A stretch of DNA of 5,313 nucleotides, taken from positions 1 to 5,313 of the forward strand of contig JAEWGQ010000273.1 of assembly GCA_023388235.1 (NCBI GenBank), read 5' to 3'. The notes under the pieces were generated by a model. It worked only from the letters and a program-made list of their open reading frames with translations. It was not told where the DNA came from and ran no database searches. Below, piece by piece: positions 1 to 5,313 of this stretch. Numbering within the stretch: the first letter of the stretch is position 1; every line of letters begins with the position of its first letter. A program made the translations under genes and the position numbers. The stretch is from Actinomycetes bacterium (GTDB taxonomy: Bacteria > Actinomycetota > Actinomycetes > Actinomycetales > Cellulomonadaceae).

Positions 1-141
1 GGCCAGCGCCGCGCCGCCGAGCGTGCGGTCCCCCGCGTCCGGGCGCGCGACCGGCCCCTCGGGCTCCTCGAGCAGGCCGAGCCGCTTCGCGCCCGCCACG
101 GCGACCGCCGCGCCGACGGCGACCCAGAACAGCCGCCTCAT
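1..141 (-). CDS. DUF6167-like small membrane protein, 3' end cut off by window edge
   Basis: This is the N-terminal part of a small protein; 47 codons are visible, with no stop before the left edge. It starts MRRLFWVAVG, followed by an Ala/Val-rich hydrophobic stretch at about residues 4-18, then a basic AKR and a Pro/Asp/Gly-rich hydrophilic part. That suggests a single N-terminal membrane anchor with a short cytoplasmic tail. Its ATG overlaps the TGA of the DUF948 gene by four bases (ATGA on the minus strand), so translation is probably coupled; no clear Shine-Dalgarno of its own is visible. In Actinomycetota the small gene between a DUF948 gene and alaS is usually annotated DUF6167. I assign the family from position and the MRRxFW start, from memory. 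Its function is unknown. Being under 141 nt, it is easily missed by ORF callers, but the overlap and context support it. Confidence 0.72.
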   Translation of the reverse strand, partial: MRRLFWVAVGAAVAVAGAKRLGLLEEPEGPVARPDAGDRTLGGAALA

Positions 142-503
142 CGCCGGGTCCGGCCCCGCCCGCCCAGCCCGGACAGGGCCCGGCGGACGCCGTAGGAGAA
201 CGCGGCGACCTTGATCATCGGGCCGCCGACGGTCGCGGCGAACAGCGACGTCAGCGCCGACACGTTCTGCGTGACCTGCGCGGCCGACGTGGTGATCGCG
301 TCGACCCGCTCGAGCTGGGTGTTCGCGGACGACACCGTGGTGGCGGCCTCGTCGAGGATCGGCACGGTGTGGTCCGTGAGCTCCTTGACCGACGTCCGCG
401 CCTCGTCCAGCACCCGGCCGAGCTTGACCAGCGGCAGCGCCAGCGCCCCGACGAGCAGCACGAAGGCGATGGCCGCGATCAGCCCCGCGATGTCTCCCAG
501 CAT
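138..503 (-). CDS. DUF948 domain-containing membrane-anchored protein
   Basis: A complete 121-residue protein of unknown biochemical function. Residues about 5-27 form one strongly hydrophobic segment (IAGLIAAIAFVLLVGALAL) that should anchor it in the membrane. Residues about 30-90 are hydrophilic, rich in Ala, Thr, Val and acidic residues, with heptad-like spacing suggesting a helix or coiled coil. A conserved-looking end (GPMIKVAAFSYGVRRAL, about 94-110) is followed by a basic tail GGRGRTRR. This architecture fits the DUF948 family, found in Firmicutes and Actinomycetota, including the general-stress YtxG-like proteins of Bacillus. The ATG at 503 is preceded by a strong purine-rich ribosome site. 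Its stop overlaps the next gene's start. The position after rpsD and ahead of the DUF6167-like gene (and presumably alaS) is conserved in related bacteria. The gene call is firm, the family call good, and the role unknown. Confidence 0.88.
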   Translation of the reverse strand: MLGDIAGLIAAIAFVLLVGALALPLVKLGRVLDEARTSVKELTDHTVPILDEAATTVSSANTQLERVDAITTSAAQVTQNVSALTSLFAATVGGPMIKVAAFSYGVRRALSGLGGRGRTRR

Positions 504-509
504 GACCAG

Positions 510-518
510 CCCTTCTCC
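510..518 (-). promoter_or_regulatory. Ribosome binding site of the DUF948 gene
   Basis: On the minus strand GGAGAAGGG lies 6 nt before the ATG at 503. It is the best Shine-Dalgarno match in the window and fixes the start codon. Confidence 0.75.
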
Positions 519-539
519 GGTGGCGTGCGCGTGAGCGAA

Positions 540-545
540 ACCCTA
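540..545 (-). promoter_or_regulatory. Possible -10 element for the DUF948 operon
   Basis: On the minus strand TAGGGT fits the loose actinobacterial TAnnnT pattern. It would start RNA near 533 and give a leader of about 30 nt that includes the ribosome site. It lies directly after the hairpin at 546-569, so the same bases may instead be the weak T-containing tail of a terminator. No convincing -35 is seen: TTCCGG at 566-571 is 20 nt away. This is only a candidate. Confidence 0.25.
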
Positions 546-569
546 CCGGGCGCCGCGAGCGGTGCCCGG
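546..569 (-). terminator. Second hairpin after rpsD
   Basis: A 10-position stem (546-555 with 560-569) closes on a 4-nt loop; there is one mismatch (552/563, C-A in the minus-strand RNA). On the minus strand it is followed by TAGGGTTTCGC, a short T-containing tail but no true U-tract. It directly abuts the larger hairpin at 569-627, sharing base 569. It may be the second half of a tandem terminator, or a 5' structure upstream of the DUF948 gene. Confidence 0.45.
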
Positions 570-627
570 AACGCCGCGACGCCCCGGCACGGACCCTGAC
601 GGGCGGTGCGGGGGCGTCGCGGTGTTC
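569..627 (-). terminator. Long hairpin just after rpsD, likely terminator
   Basis: Bases 569-585 pair with 611-627 in a 17-position stem with a single mismatch (573/623); the 12-bp core 574-585/611-622 is perfect. Inside, 587-590 can pair with 606-609 and 594-596 with 601-603, so nearly the whole stretch folds. It begins 12 nt after the rpsD stop codon, where an intrinsic terminator would be expected. It lacks a U-tract, which is common for predicted terminators in high-GC Actinomycetota. It could also act as an mRNA 3'-end stabiliser or attenuator that lowers read-through into the DUF948 genes. Confidence 0.6.
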
Positions 628-639
628 GGCGTGGTGCGC

Positions 640-1266
640 TCAGCGGGCGTAGTACTCGACGACCAGCTGGACCTCGCACGTGATCGGGACCTCGGCGCGC
701 TTCGGGCGGCGCACCAGGACCGCGGACAGCTTCTCGAGCTGCACGTCGAGGTAGCCCGGGACGGCCGGAAGCACGTCGCGGTGCGCGCCGGCGGCGGCGA
801 CCTGGAACGGGACCGTCGTCTGCGACTTGGGCTTGATCTGCAGGGTCTGGCCCTCCTTCACGCGGAAGGACGGACGGTCCACGATCTTGCCGTCGACCAG
901 CACGTGGCGGTGGGTGACGACCTGGCGGGCCTGCAGGATGGTGCGGGCGAAGCCGGCGCGCAGCACCAGCGCGTCCAGGCGGGTCTCGAGGTCCTCGACC
1001 AGGGCCTCACCGGTCAGGCCCGGGGCCTTGCGGGCGTCCTCGTAGGCGCGGGCGAGCTGCTTCTCGCGCAGCGCGTACTGGGCGCGCAGACGCTGCTTCT
1101 CGCGCAGGCGCACCGCGTAGTCCGACTCGGTGCGGCGACGGGCGCGGCCGTGCTCACCGGGCGGGTAGGGGCGCTTCTCGAAGTGCTTGACGGCCTTGGG
1201 CGTCAGCGCGAGGCCGAGGGCGCGCGAGAGGCGCACCTGGCGACGCGCACGGGTGACGTTGCTCAT
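640..1266 (-). CDS. rpsD: 30S ribosomal protein S4 (uS4)
   Basis: S4 is a primary 16S rRNA-binding protein that nucleates assembly of the 30S body and contributes to decoding accuracy. The 208-residue length is normal. The N-terminal part has the conserved [20 protein letters not shown] block (about 21-40) and the [10 protein letters not shown] helix (about 55-64). The S4 RNA-binding domain spans about 96-140 ([20 protein letters not shown], then [18 protein letters not shown]). The C-terminus VVEYYAR is typical of actinobacterial S4. The only cysteine is C197, so the N-terminal zinc-binding cysteines of some S4 proteins are absent: this is a zinc-independent (C-minus) form. I chose the ATG at 1266 because MSNVTRARR is a natural S4 start and has a ribosome site. 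The frame stays open 64 codons further upstream, but that translation is low-complexity and not S4-like. The gene has its own promoter region and lies away from the alpha operon, an arrangement known in Streptomyces and relatives. Confidence 0.98.
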   Translation of the reverse strand: MSNVTRARRQVRLSRALGLALTPKAVKHFEKRPYPPGEHGRARRRTESDYAVRLREKQRLRAQYALREKQLARAYEDARKAPGLTGEALVEDLETRLDALVLRAGFARTILQARQVVTHRHVLVDGKIVDRPSFRVKEGQTLQIKPKSQTTVPFQVAAAGAHRDVLPAVPGYLDVQLEKLSAVLVRRPKRAEVPITCEVQLVVEYYAR

Positions 1267-1270
1267 GGAT

Positions 1271-1276
1271 CTTCCT
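1271..1276 (-). promoter_or_regulatory. Ribosome binding site of rpsD
   Basis: AGGAAG on the minus strand lies 4 nt before the ATG at 1266. The spacing is slightly short, but it is the only good match and it supports the S4 start over the longer open frame. Confidence 0.6.
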
Positions 1277-1399
1277 GTCGTTCGTACGGCACACCCGGTC
1301 CCGGCGACTCCGGGGCGGGCGTGGGGCCGACCTTCGTGCGGCGCGCTCCGGCGGGCGGAGGCGGTCGCGGCTAAGACCCCAGGCGGCCGTCCGGCTGAC

Positions 1400-1419
1400 C
1401 CCGGGGACGCAACCCCGGG
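1400..1419 (-). other. Perfect hairpin near the 5' end of the rpsD leader
   Basis: A 7-bp all-GC stem (1400-1406 with 1413-1419) closes a 6-nt loop. It would start about 10 nt into the predicted rpsD transcript. It could be the core of an S4 or attenuation element, a 5' stabilising hairpin, or a terminator for rarA read-through. No U-tract follows, which argues against a classical terminator. Confidence 0.45.
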
Positions 1420-1435
1420 TGCGGACGACCGTGCA

Positions 1436-1465
1436 ACTCTACCGGCTGCACGGCCCACGGCCTAA
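1436..1465 (-). promoter_or_regulatory. Likely rpsD promoter
   Basis: On the minus strand the -10 is TAGAGT (1436-1441), a good actinobacterial TAnnnT match with A at the fourth position. A weak -35, TTAGGC (1460-1465), sits 18 nt upstream. Transcription would start near 1429. The promoter begins only about 10 bp past the rarA stop codon, so rpsD is probably transcribed on its own, possibly with some read-through from rarA. Confidence 0.45.
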
Positions 1466-1474
1466 CCGGCCCGC

Positions 1475-2908
1475 TCAGCGCGCGTCGGGCGGCGGCGCCT
1501 GGTCGAGCACCGAGCGGATGCGGCCGAGCCGCTCGCCGACCTGCCGCTCGTAGCCGTTGTCGGTCGGCGCGTAGTACCGGGTGCCCACGAGCTCGTCCGG
1601 CAGGTACTGCTGCGCGGCGATCCCGTGCGGGTGGTCGTGCGCGTACAGGTAGCCCTGGCCGTGCCCGAGCGCCTCGGCGCCGGCGTAGTGCGCGTCCCGC
1701 AGGTGGGCGGGCACCGAGCCGAGCCGCCCGGCGCGGACGTCCGCCAGCGCGGCGTTGATGCCGTTGTACGCGGCGTTCGACTTCGGGGCGGTCGCCAGGT
1801 GCACGACGGCCTCGGCCAGGATGATCCGGGCCTCCGGCATCCCGATGAGCTGGACGGCCTGCGCGGCCGCGACCGCCGTCTGCAGCGCGCTCGGGTCCGC
1901 CATCCCCACGTCCTCGGACGCCGAGATCACGATGCGGCGCGCGATGAACCGCGGGTCCTCCCCCGCCGCGATCATCCGCGCCAGGTAGTGCAGCGCGGCG
2001 TCGACGTCCGACCCCCGCACGGACTTGATGAAGGCGCTGATGACGTCGTAGTGCTGGTCGCCGTCCCGGTCGTACCGCACGGCCGCCACGTCGATCGCGC
2101 GCTCGGTCGTCGCCAGGTCCACCACCGCCGGCGCGCCGGCCTCGTCGCCGTGGTCGGCGTCCGGGTCCGCGAGCCGCGCCTCCCGCTCGGCCAGCGCCGC
2201 GCCCGCCGCCGCCTCGAGGATGGTCAGCGCCTTGCGCGCGTCACCCCCGGACAGCCGCAGCAGGTGCTCCTCCGCCTCGTCGGTCAGCCGCACGGCGCCG
2301 CCGAGGCCGCGCTCGTCGTCCACGGCCCGGCGCACCAGCGCCCGCACGTCCTCGGTGCCGAGCGGGCGCAGCGTGAGCAGCAGCGACCGGGACAGCAGCG
2401 GGGAGTTCACCGAGAAGCTGGGGTTCTCGGTGGTCGCGGCGACCAGGGTCACCCAGCGGTTCTCCACGCTGGGCAGCAGCGCGTCCTGCTGCGCCTTGGT
2501 GAACCGGTGCACCTCGTCGATGAACAGCACGGTCTCGGAGCCGTCGGCCGCCAGGCGCCGCCGCGCGTCCTCCACGACCTGCCGGACGTCCTTCACGCCC
2601 GCCGTCACCGCGGACAGCTCGACGAACCGGCGGCCCGACGTGGTCGCCACCAGGTAGGCCAGCGTCGTCTTGCCCGTGCCGGGCGGCCCCCAGAGCACCA
2701 CCGAGGACGGCGCGGCGCGCCCGGCCCCGGACGCGGACGGCCCCGGGCCCTCGACCAGCCGCCGCAGCGGCGAGCCCGGGACCAGCAGGTGCTCCTGCCC
2801 GGCGACCTCCGCCAGGCTGCTCGGCCGCATCCGCACCGCGAGCGGGGCCCCGGCCGACGGCGCGGGCGTCCCCTGCGCGGTCGAGGTCACCGCGTCGAAC
2901 AGATCCAT
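1475..2908 (-). CDS. rarA: Replication-associated recombination protein A (RarA/MgsA family AAA+ ATPase)
   Basis: RarA is a clamp-loader-like AAA+ ATPase, related to eukaryotic Mgs1/WRNIP1, that acts on DNA at stalled replication forks. At 477 residues it is slightly longer than usual. Visible motifs: [17 protein letters not shown] near the N-terminus (26-42); Walker [10 protein letters not shown] (74-82); Walker [11 protein letters not shown] (127-136); sensor 1 ATTENPSF (158-165); the SRS arginine finger (R174); and sensor 2 GGDARKAL (221-228). The clamp-loader-like and tetramerisation regions follow, with [16 protein letters not shown] (287-301), [12 protein letters not shown] (328-339), and [12 protein letters not shown] near the end. 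The start at 2908 gives the family-typical MDLFDAV; the frame stays open far upstream, but only antisense to the transporter gene. The extra length lies in two low-complexity insertions (about 54-69 and 246-263). The Shine-Dalgarno is weak, and a -10-like TAGGCT sits 7 nt before the ATG. The next gene on the strand is rpsD. Confidence 0.97.
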   Translation of the reverse strand: MDLFDAVTSTAQGTPAPSAGAPLAVRMRPSSLAEVAGQEHLLVPGSPLRRLVEGPGPSASGAGRAAPSSVVLWGPPGTGKTTLAYLVATTSGRRFVELSAVTAGVKDVRQVVEDARRRLAADGSETVLFIDEVHRFTKAQQDALLPSVENRWVTLVAATTENPSFSVNSPLLSRSLLLTLRPLGTEDVRALVRRAVDDERGLGGAVRLTDEAEEHLLRLSGGDARKALTILEAAAGAALAEREARLADPDADHGDEAGAPAVVDLATTERAIDVAAVRYDRDGDQHYDVISAFIKSVRGSDVDAALHYLARMIAAGEDPRFIARRIVISASEDVGMADPSALQTAVAAAQAVQLIGMPEARIILAEAVVHLATAPKSNAAYNGINAALADVRAGRLGSVPAHLRDAHYAGAEALGHGQGYLYAHDHPHGIAAQQYLPDELVGTRYYAPTDNGYERQVGERLGRIRSVLDQAPPPDAR

Positions 2909-2915
2909 GCCCGCG

Positions 2916-2921
2916 AGCCTA
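2916..2921 (-). promoter_or_regulatory. Possible -10 for a leaderless rarA transcript
   Basis: On the minus strand TAGGCT (TAnnnT) ends 7 nt before the A of the rarA ATG, so RNA could start at or within a base or two of the start codon. Leaderless mRNAs of this design are common in Actinomycetota. The AGG inside it (2918-2920, 9 nt from the ATG) could alternatively be a weak ribosome site. No -35 match is seen. Confidence 0.35.
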
Positions 2922-2939
2922 CGCAGCCGCGCCCACACG

Positions 2940-2967
2940 CCGCGCCGCGGTGGTGCGCGGGCCGCGC
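2940..2967. promoter_or_regulatory. Two short palindromes in the rarA/MMPL divergent gap
   Basis: The 69-bp gap between the divergent starts (2909-2977) holds an 11-bp palindrome at 2940-2950 (CCGCG-C-CGCGG) and a 13-bp palindrome at 2955-2967 (GCGCGG-G-CCGCGC), with centres 16 bp apart. A 9-bp direct repeat, GCCGCGCCG, occurs at 2939-2947 and 2961-2969. They may be an operator pair or a by-product of extreme GC content. No TAnnnT -10 for the plus-strand gene is visible at a useful distance. Confidence 0.25.
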
Positions 2968-2977
2968 CGGGCCTGCG

Positions 2978-5227
2978 ATGCTGGCCTGCGTGTTCCACAG
3001 CCTGGGCCGCGCGGTCGCCCGTCACCCCCGCCTCACGCTCGCCGTCTGGGGCGTCGTCACCGTGGCGTGCTTCCTGCTCGCGCTCGTCGGCGTCGGCGGG
3101 CAGAACCTGTTCGACCGCCTGACCACGGGCGAGCCGGTCGTGCCCGGGTCGGACTCCGCGCGCGCGAGCGAGCTGCTCGCGGCGTCCGACACGTCCGGCG
3201 CGTCCCTCACGCTCGTCGTGCAGGGCGTCGACCCCGCGACCGGGGGGATCCCCGACGCGCTGGCCCCGGCCCGGCAGGAGGTCGCGGACGTGGCGGGCGT
3301 CACGTCGGTCATCGACCCGTTCGTGCTGCCCGACGGCGCGGCCAACCCCGCCGCGGCACCGCTGCTCGCGGCCGACGGCGACGGCTTCCTCGTGGTCGCC
3401 GAGCTCGACCCCGCGCTGGACGGCGACGCGCGCGCCGACGCCCTGCACGAGGTGGAGCAGCGCCTCGCGGACGTCCCCGCGGCGCTGCGCGACGTCGCCC
3501 CCGGCGCGACCGGCCTGGTCGGCGGCACCTCGCTGATCGTCTCCGCGATCACCGACCAGGTCGAGCAGGACCTCACCACCGGCGAGGCCATCGCGCTGCC
3601 GGTGGCGCTCGTCATCATGGTCCTCGTGTTCGGCGGCTTCCTGGCCGCCGCGATGCCGCTGGCCGGGGCCATCGCCTCGATCGCCGGCGGCCTGGGGGCC
3701 CTGGTCGGGCTGTCGTACCTCGTGGACGACCTCGAGTCGTCCGTCGTGAACGTCGTCACCGTGCTGGGGCTCGGCCTGTCGATCGACTACGGGCTGCTCA
3801 TCGTGTCCCGGTTCCGCGAGGAGCTCGGGCGCACGCTCGGCGACGACGAGGGGCGGTCCAGCCGGCGCCGCCGCGGCGACGGCGCCGTGGTGACGGCCCT
3901 GGTCACGACGATGGGCACCGCCGGCCGCACGGTGGCGTTCTCGGCGCTCACCGTCGGGGTCTCCATCGCCGGCCTGCTGGTGTTCCGGCAGGACATCCTG
4001 CGCGCGTTCGGCGCCGGGTCGGTCGCCGTGATCGTGTTCGCCGTCGCCACCGCGCTGACCCTGGTGCCCGCGCTGCTCGTGCTCGGCGGGCGCCGGCTCG
4101 CCCGCCCGAGCGTGCTGTCGCGCGTGCCCGGCGTGCGCGCGCTGCTCGCCCGCACCGCCGACGTCAGCCACGAGGAGGGCGTGTTCTCGCGCCTCGCCGC
4201 ACGCGTCCAGCGCCGGCCCTGGTGGGTGATGGGCGGGTCGCTCGCCCTGCTGCTCGTGCTCGCCGCTCCGCTGCTGCACGTGCAGCTGCGCAACTCCACG
4301 ACCGAGCTGCTGCCGCTGTCCAGCCCGCAGCGCGAGTTCGTGCGGGTGCTCGCCGACCAGTACCCCGCGTCGTCCGCCCCGGCCGTGCAGGTGGTGGCCC
4401 GCACCGGCGCCGCCGACGCGCAGGCGGTCGTGCCCGAGCTCGAGGCGCTGCCCGGCGTGGCCTCCGTCGACCCGCCCGCCGTCCGCGAGTCCGTCGTCGT
4501 GATCGGCGTCCGCCCCGACGACGCCGACCCGGGCGGCGCCGGCGCGCAGGACGTGGTGCACGAGATCCGCGCGCTCGACCTGCCGTTCGACGCCTGGGTG
4601 GGCGGGCAGGCCGCGAACCAGATCGACTTCACCGACGCGCTCGCCGAACGCGCGCCCTGGGCGCTGGGCATCGTGGCCGTCGCCACCCTGGTGCTGCTGT
4701 TCCTCATGACCGGCTCCGTGCTGGTGCCCGTGAAGGCCCTGCTCACCAACGTCGTCTCGCTCAGCGCGTCGCTCGGCGTGCTGGTCTGGGTGTTCCAGGA
4801 CGGGCACCTGTCCGGGCTGCTGGGCTTCGAGTCGACCGGCGGCATCGAGACGTACGTGCTCGCGCTGGTCGTGGCGTTCGCGTTCGGCCTCGCCATGGAC
4901 TACGAGGTCTTCCTGCTGTCCCGGATCAAGGAGCTGCACGACGCGGGCGTCGCGAACGACGACGCCGTGCGCCTCGGGCTGCAGCGCTCCGGCCGGGTCA
5001 TCACGTCCGCCGCGGCCATCGTCATCGCGGTGTTCGCCGGCTTCGTCGCGGGCGAGCTGCTCGTCATCAAGGAGGTCGGGTTCTCCCTGGCCGTGGCCGT
5101 GCTGATCGACGCGACGCTCGTGCGGCTGCTGCTGGTGCCCGCCACCATGACCGTCCTCGGCGACCTCAACTGGTGGGCGCCCGGGCCGCTGCGCCGGCTG
5201 CACGCGCGCCTGGGCATCACGCACTGA
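2978..5227 (+). CDS. MMPL family (RND superfamily) membrane transporter
   Basis: A 749-residue integral membrane protein of the MmpL/RND type, which uses the proton gradient to export lipids or hydrophobic compounds; the substrate here cannot be told. Two homologous halves are visible. Half one has TM1 (about 19-40), a large extracytoplasmic domain (41-200), and TM2-TM6 (203-221, 223-248, 255-278, 313-336, 342-369). Half two has TM7 (415-436), a second extracytoplasmic domain (437-556), and TM8-TM12 (557-578, 581-605, 624-648, 672-693, 697-721). The Asp-Tyr pairs expected for proton relay are present in TM4 ([10 protein letters not shown]270-Y271) and TM10 ([10 protein letters not shown]641-Y642), each followed by the family SRxxE motif. 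It lacks the long C-terminal tail of mycobacterial MmpL3. I use the ATG at 2978, but a GTG at 2990 (VFHSLGRAV, residue 5) is equally plausible; neither has a clear Shine-Dalgarno. No adjacent regulator or accessory gene is in view. Confidence 0.95.
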   Translation: MLACVFHSLGRAVARHPRLTLAVWGVVTVACFLLALVGVGGQNLFDRLTTGEPVVPGSDSARASELLAASDTSGASLTLVVQGVDPATGGIPDALAPARQEVADVAGVTSVIDPFVLPDGAANPAAAPLLAADGDGFLVVAELDPALDGDARADALHEVEQRLADVPAALRDVAPGATGLVGGTSLIVSAITDQVEQDLTTGEAIALPVALVIMVLVFGGFLAAAMPLAGAIASIAGGLGALVGLSYLVDDLESSVVNVVTVLGLGLSIDYGLLIVSRFREELGRTLGDDEGRSSRRRRGDGAVVTALVTTMGTAGRTVAFSALTVGVSIAGLLVFRQDILRAFGAGSVAVIVFAVATALTLVPALLVLGGRRLARPSVLSRVPGVRALLARTADVSHEEGVFSRLAARVQRRPWWVMGGSLALLLVLAAPLLHVQLRNSTTELLPLSSPQREFVRVLADQYPASSAPAVQVVARTGAADAQAVVPELEALPGVASVDPPAVRESVVVIGVRPDDADPGGAGAQDVVHEIRALDLPFDAWVGGQAANQIDFTDALAERAPWALGIVAVATLVLLFLMTGSVLVPVKALLTNVVSLSASLGVLVWVFQDGHLSGLLGFESTGGIETYVLALVVAFAFGLAMDYEVFLLSRIKELHDAGVANDDAVRLGLQRSGRVITSAAAIVIAVFAGFVAGELLVIKEVGFSLAVAVLIDATLVRLLLVPATMTVLGDLNWWAPGPLRRLHARLGITH

Positions 5228-5231
5228 GGCG

Positions 5232-5247
5232 CTGCCCGCGGGGGCAG
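5232..5247 (+). terminator. Short hairpin after the MMPL gene
   Basis: A perfect 6-bp stem (CTGCCC 5232-5237 with GGGCAG 5242-5247) closes a 4-nt loop, starting 4 nt after the stop codon. The position suits an intrinsic terminator, but the stem is short and no T-tract follows. Confidence 0.4.
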
Positions 5248-5251
5248 GCCT

Positions 5252-5313
5252 GGGGGCGGCCGACGGCGGGACCGGGGGGCGCCGGCCGACGGCGGAGGCC
5301 CGCGGCGCCGGCC
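5252..5313. repeat. Imperfect 26-bp tandem repeat running off the right edge
   Basis: Shifting the sequence by 26 bp realigns two blocks: CGGCCGACGGCGG at 5257-5269 and 5283-5295 (13 of 13), and GGCGCCGGCC at 5278-5287 and 5304-5313 (10 of 10). The bases between are poorly conserved. About 2.4 units are visible, and the second block still matches at the last base of the window, so the array may continue. It is non-coding as far as can be seen and lies downstream of the MMPL gene. Confidence 0.55.

Larger units (their letters stand above)
1267..1429 (-). promoter_or_regulatory. Structured rpsD mRNA leader (about 160 nt)
   Basis: No gene is credible between rarA and rpsD. If RNA starts near 1429 (see the promoter entry), the rpsD message has a long 5' leader. 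It contains several perfect GC-rich hairpins: 1400-1406 with 1413-1419 (7 bp, 6-nt loop), 1346-1350 with 1356-1360 (5 bp, 5-nt loop), and 1300-1304 with 1310-1314 (5 bp, 5-nt loop). S4 represses its own synthesis by binding mRNA leaders in Escherichia coli and in Bacillus-type rpsD, so an autoregulatory leader is plausible. I do not recognise a known S4-leader fold, and small GC stems arise easily at this base composition. Confidence 0.4.

Noticed and set aside
211..534. A 107-codon plus-strand open frame opposite the DUF948 gene
   Set aside because: It lies antisense to a gene with a strong ribosome site, membrane anchor and operon context; its own product is Ser/Thr/Ala-rich and has no ribosome site.
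562..1374. A 270-codon plus-strand open frame antisense to rpsD
   Set aside because: It is a shadow of a highly conserved ribosomal protein gene; the product is Leu/Gly/Ala/Arg-rich with no recognisable domain and no ribosome site.
1398..1420. The leader hairpin as a Rho-independent terminator of rarA
   Set aside because: There is no T-tract on the minus strand after the stem, and it lies downstream of the likely rpsD -10, so it would terminate rpsD itself. A leader element is more likely.
1267..1458. 64-residue N-terminal extension of S4 in the open frame
   Set aside because: It would cover the ribosome site, leader and promoter region, is low-complexity, and does not resemble S4. The MSNVTRARR start is typical.
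1625..2977. Upstream extension of the MMPL open frame through the antisense of rarA
   Set aside because: The translation is Arg/Gly/His-rich low complexity with no membrane or domain features. The MMPL protein begins naturally at 2978 or 2990.
3787..4896. A 369-codon minus-strand open frame antisense to the MMPL gene
   Set aside because: The translation is Ser/Thr/Ala/Arg-rich low complexity, typical of the reverse strand of a GC-rich gene, and the sense strand carries clear transporter motifs.
1475..5224. A single 1249-codon open frame on the minus strand running through rarA and on antisense to the whole MMPL gene
   Set aside because: The upstream 770 or so codons are antisense to a clear MMPL protein and translate to a repetitive His/Asp/Arg/Gln/Gly-rich sequence with no domain. 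Stop codons are rare in this frame because of the GC-rich codon bias. RarA starts at MDLF (2908).

Overview
The window is very GC-rich (roughly three quarters G+C by eye), and its third codon positions are almost all G or C. Its proteins look like those of high-GC Actinomycetota. The S4 protein in particular (start SNVTRARR, end VVEYYAR) and the gene order rarA - rpsD - DUF948 - DUF6167 match Micrococcales. A Cellulomonas-like organism is my best guess, made from remembered protein style and not from a search.

Layout. The minus strand carries a chromosomal housekeeping cluster, read from right to left. It begins with rarA (1475-2908), an AAA+ ATPase acting at stalled replication forks. A 208-nt gap follows, holding a likely promoter and a structured leader. 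Then come rpsD (640-1266, ribosomal protein S4), a strongly structured spacer with two abutting hairpins (546-627), a DUF948 membrane-anchored small protein (138-503), and the first 47 codons of a DUF6167-like small membrane protein running off the left edge (1-141). The last two genes overlap by four bases (ATGA). In related genomes alaS, ruvX and mltG usually lie next, so the left edge probably sits just before alaS.

The plus strand carries one gene, a complete 749-residue MMPL/RND-type membrane transporter (2978-5227). It diverges from rarA across a 69-bp, nearly AT-free gap. After it come a short hairpin and an imperfect 26-bp tandem repeat that continues past the right edge.

The minus-strand genes form a conserved neighbourhood more than one pathway: fork repair, ribosome assembly and two envelope-associated proteins of unknown role. 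The MMPL gene is a separate transcription unit with no regulator beside it here. I see no phage, IS element, CRISPR array, toxin-antitoxin pair, tRNA or defence gene. No previously undescribed multi-gene system is supported. The points worth a second look are regulatory and structural: the rpsD leader, the hairpin pair after rpsD, a possible leaderless rarA start, and the 26-bp repeat at the right edge.
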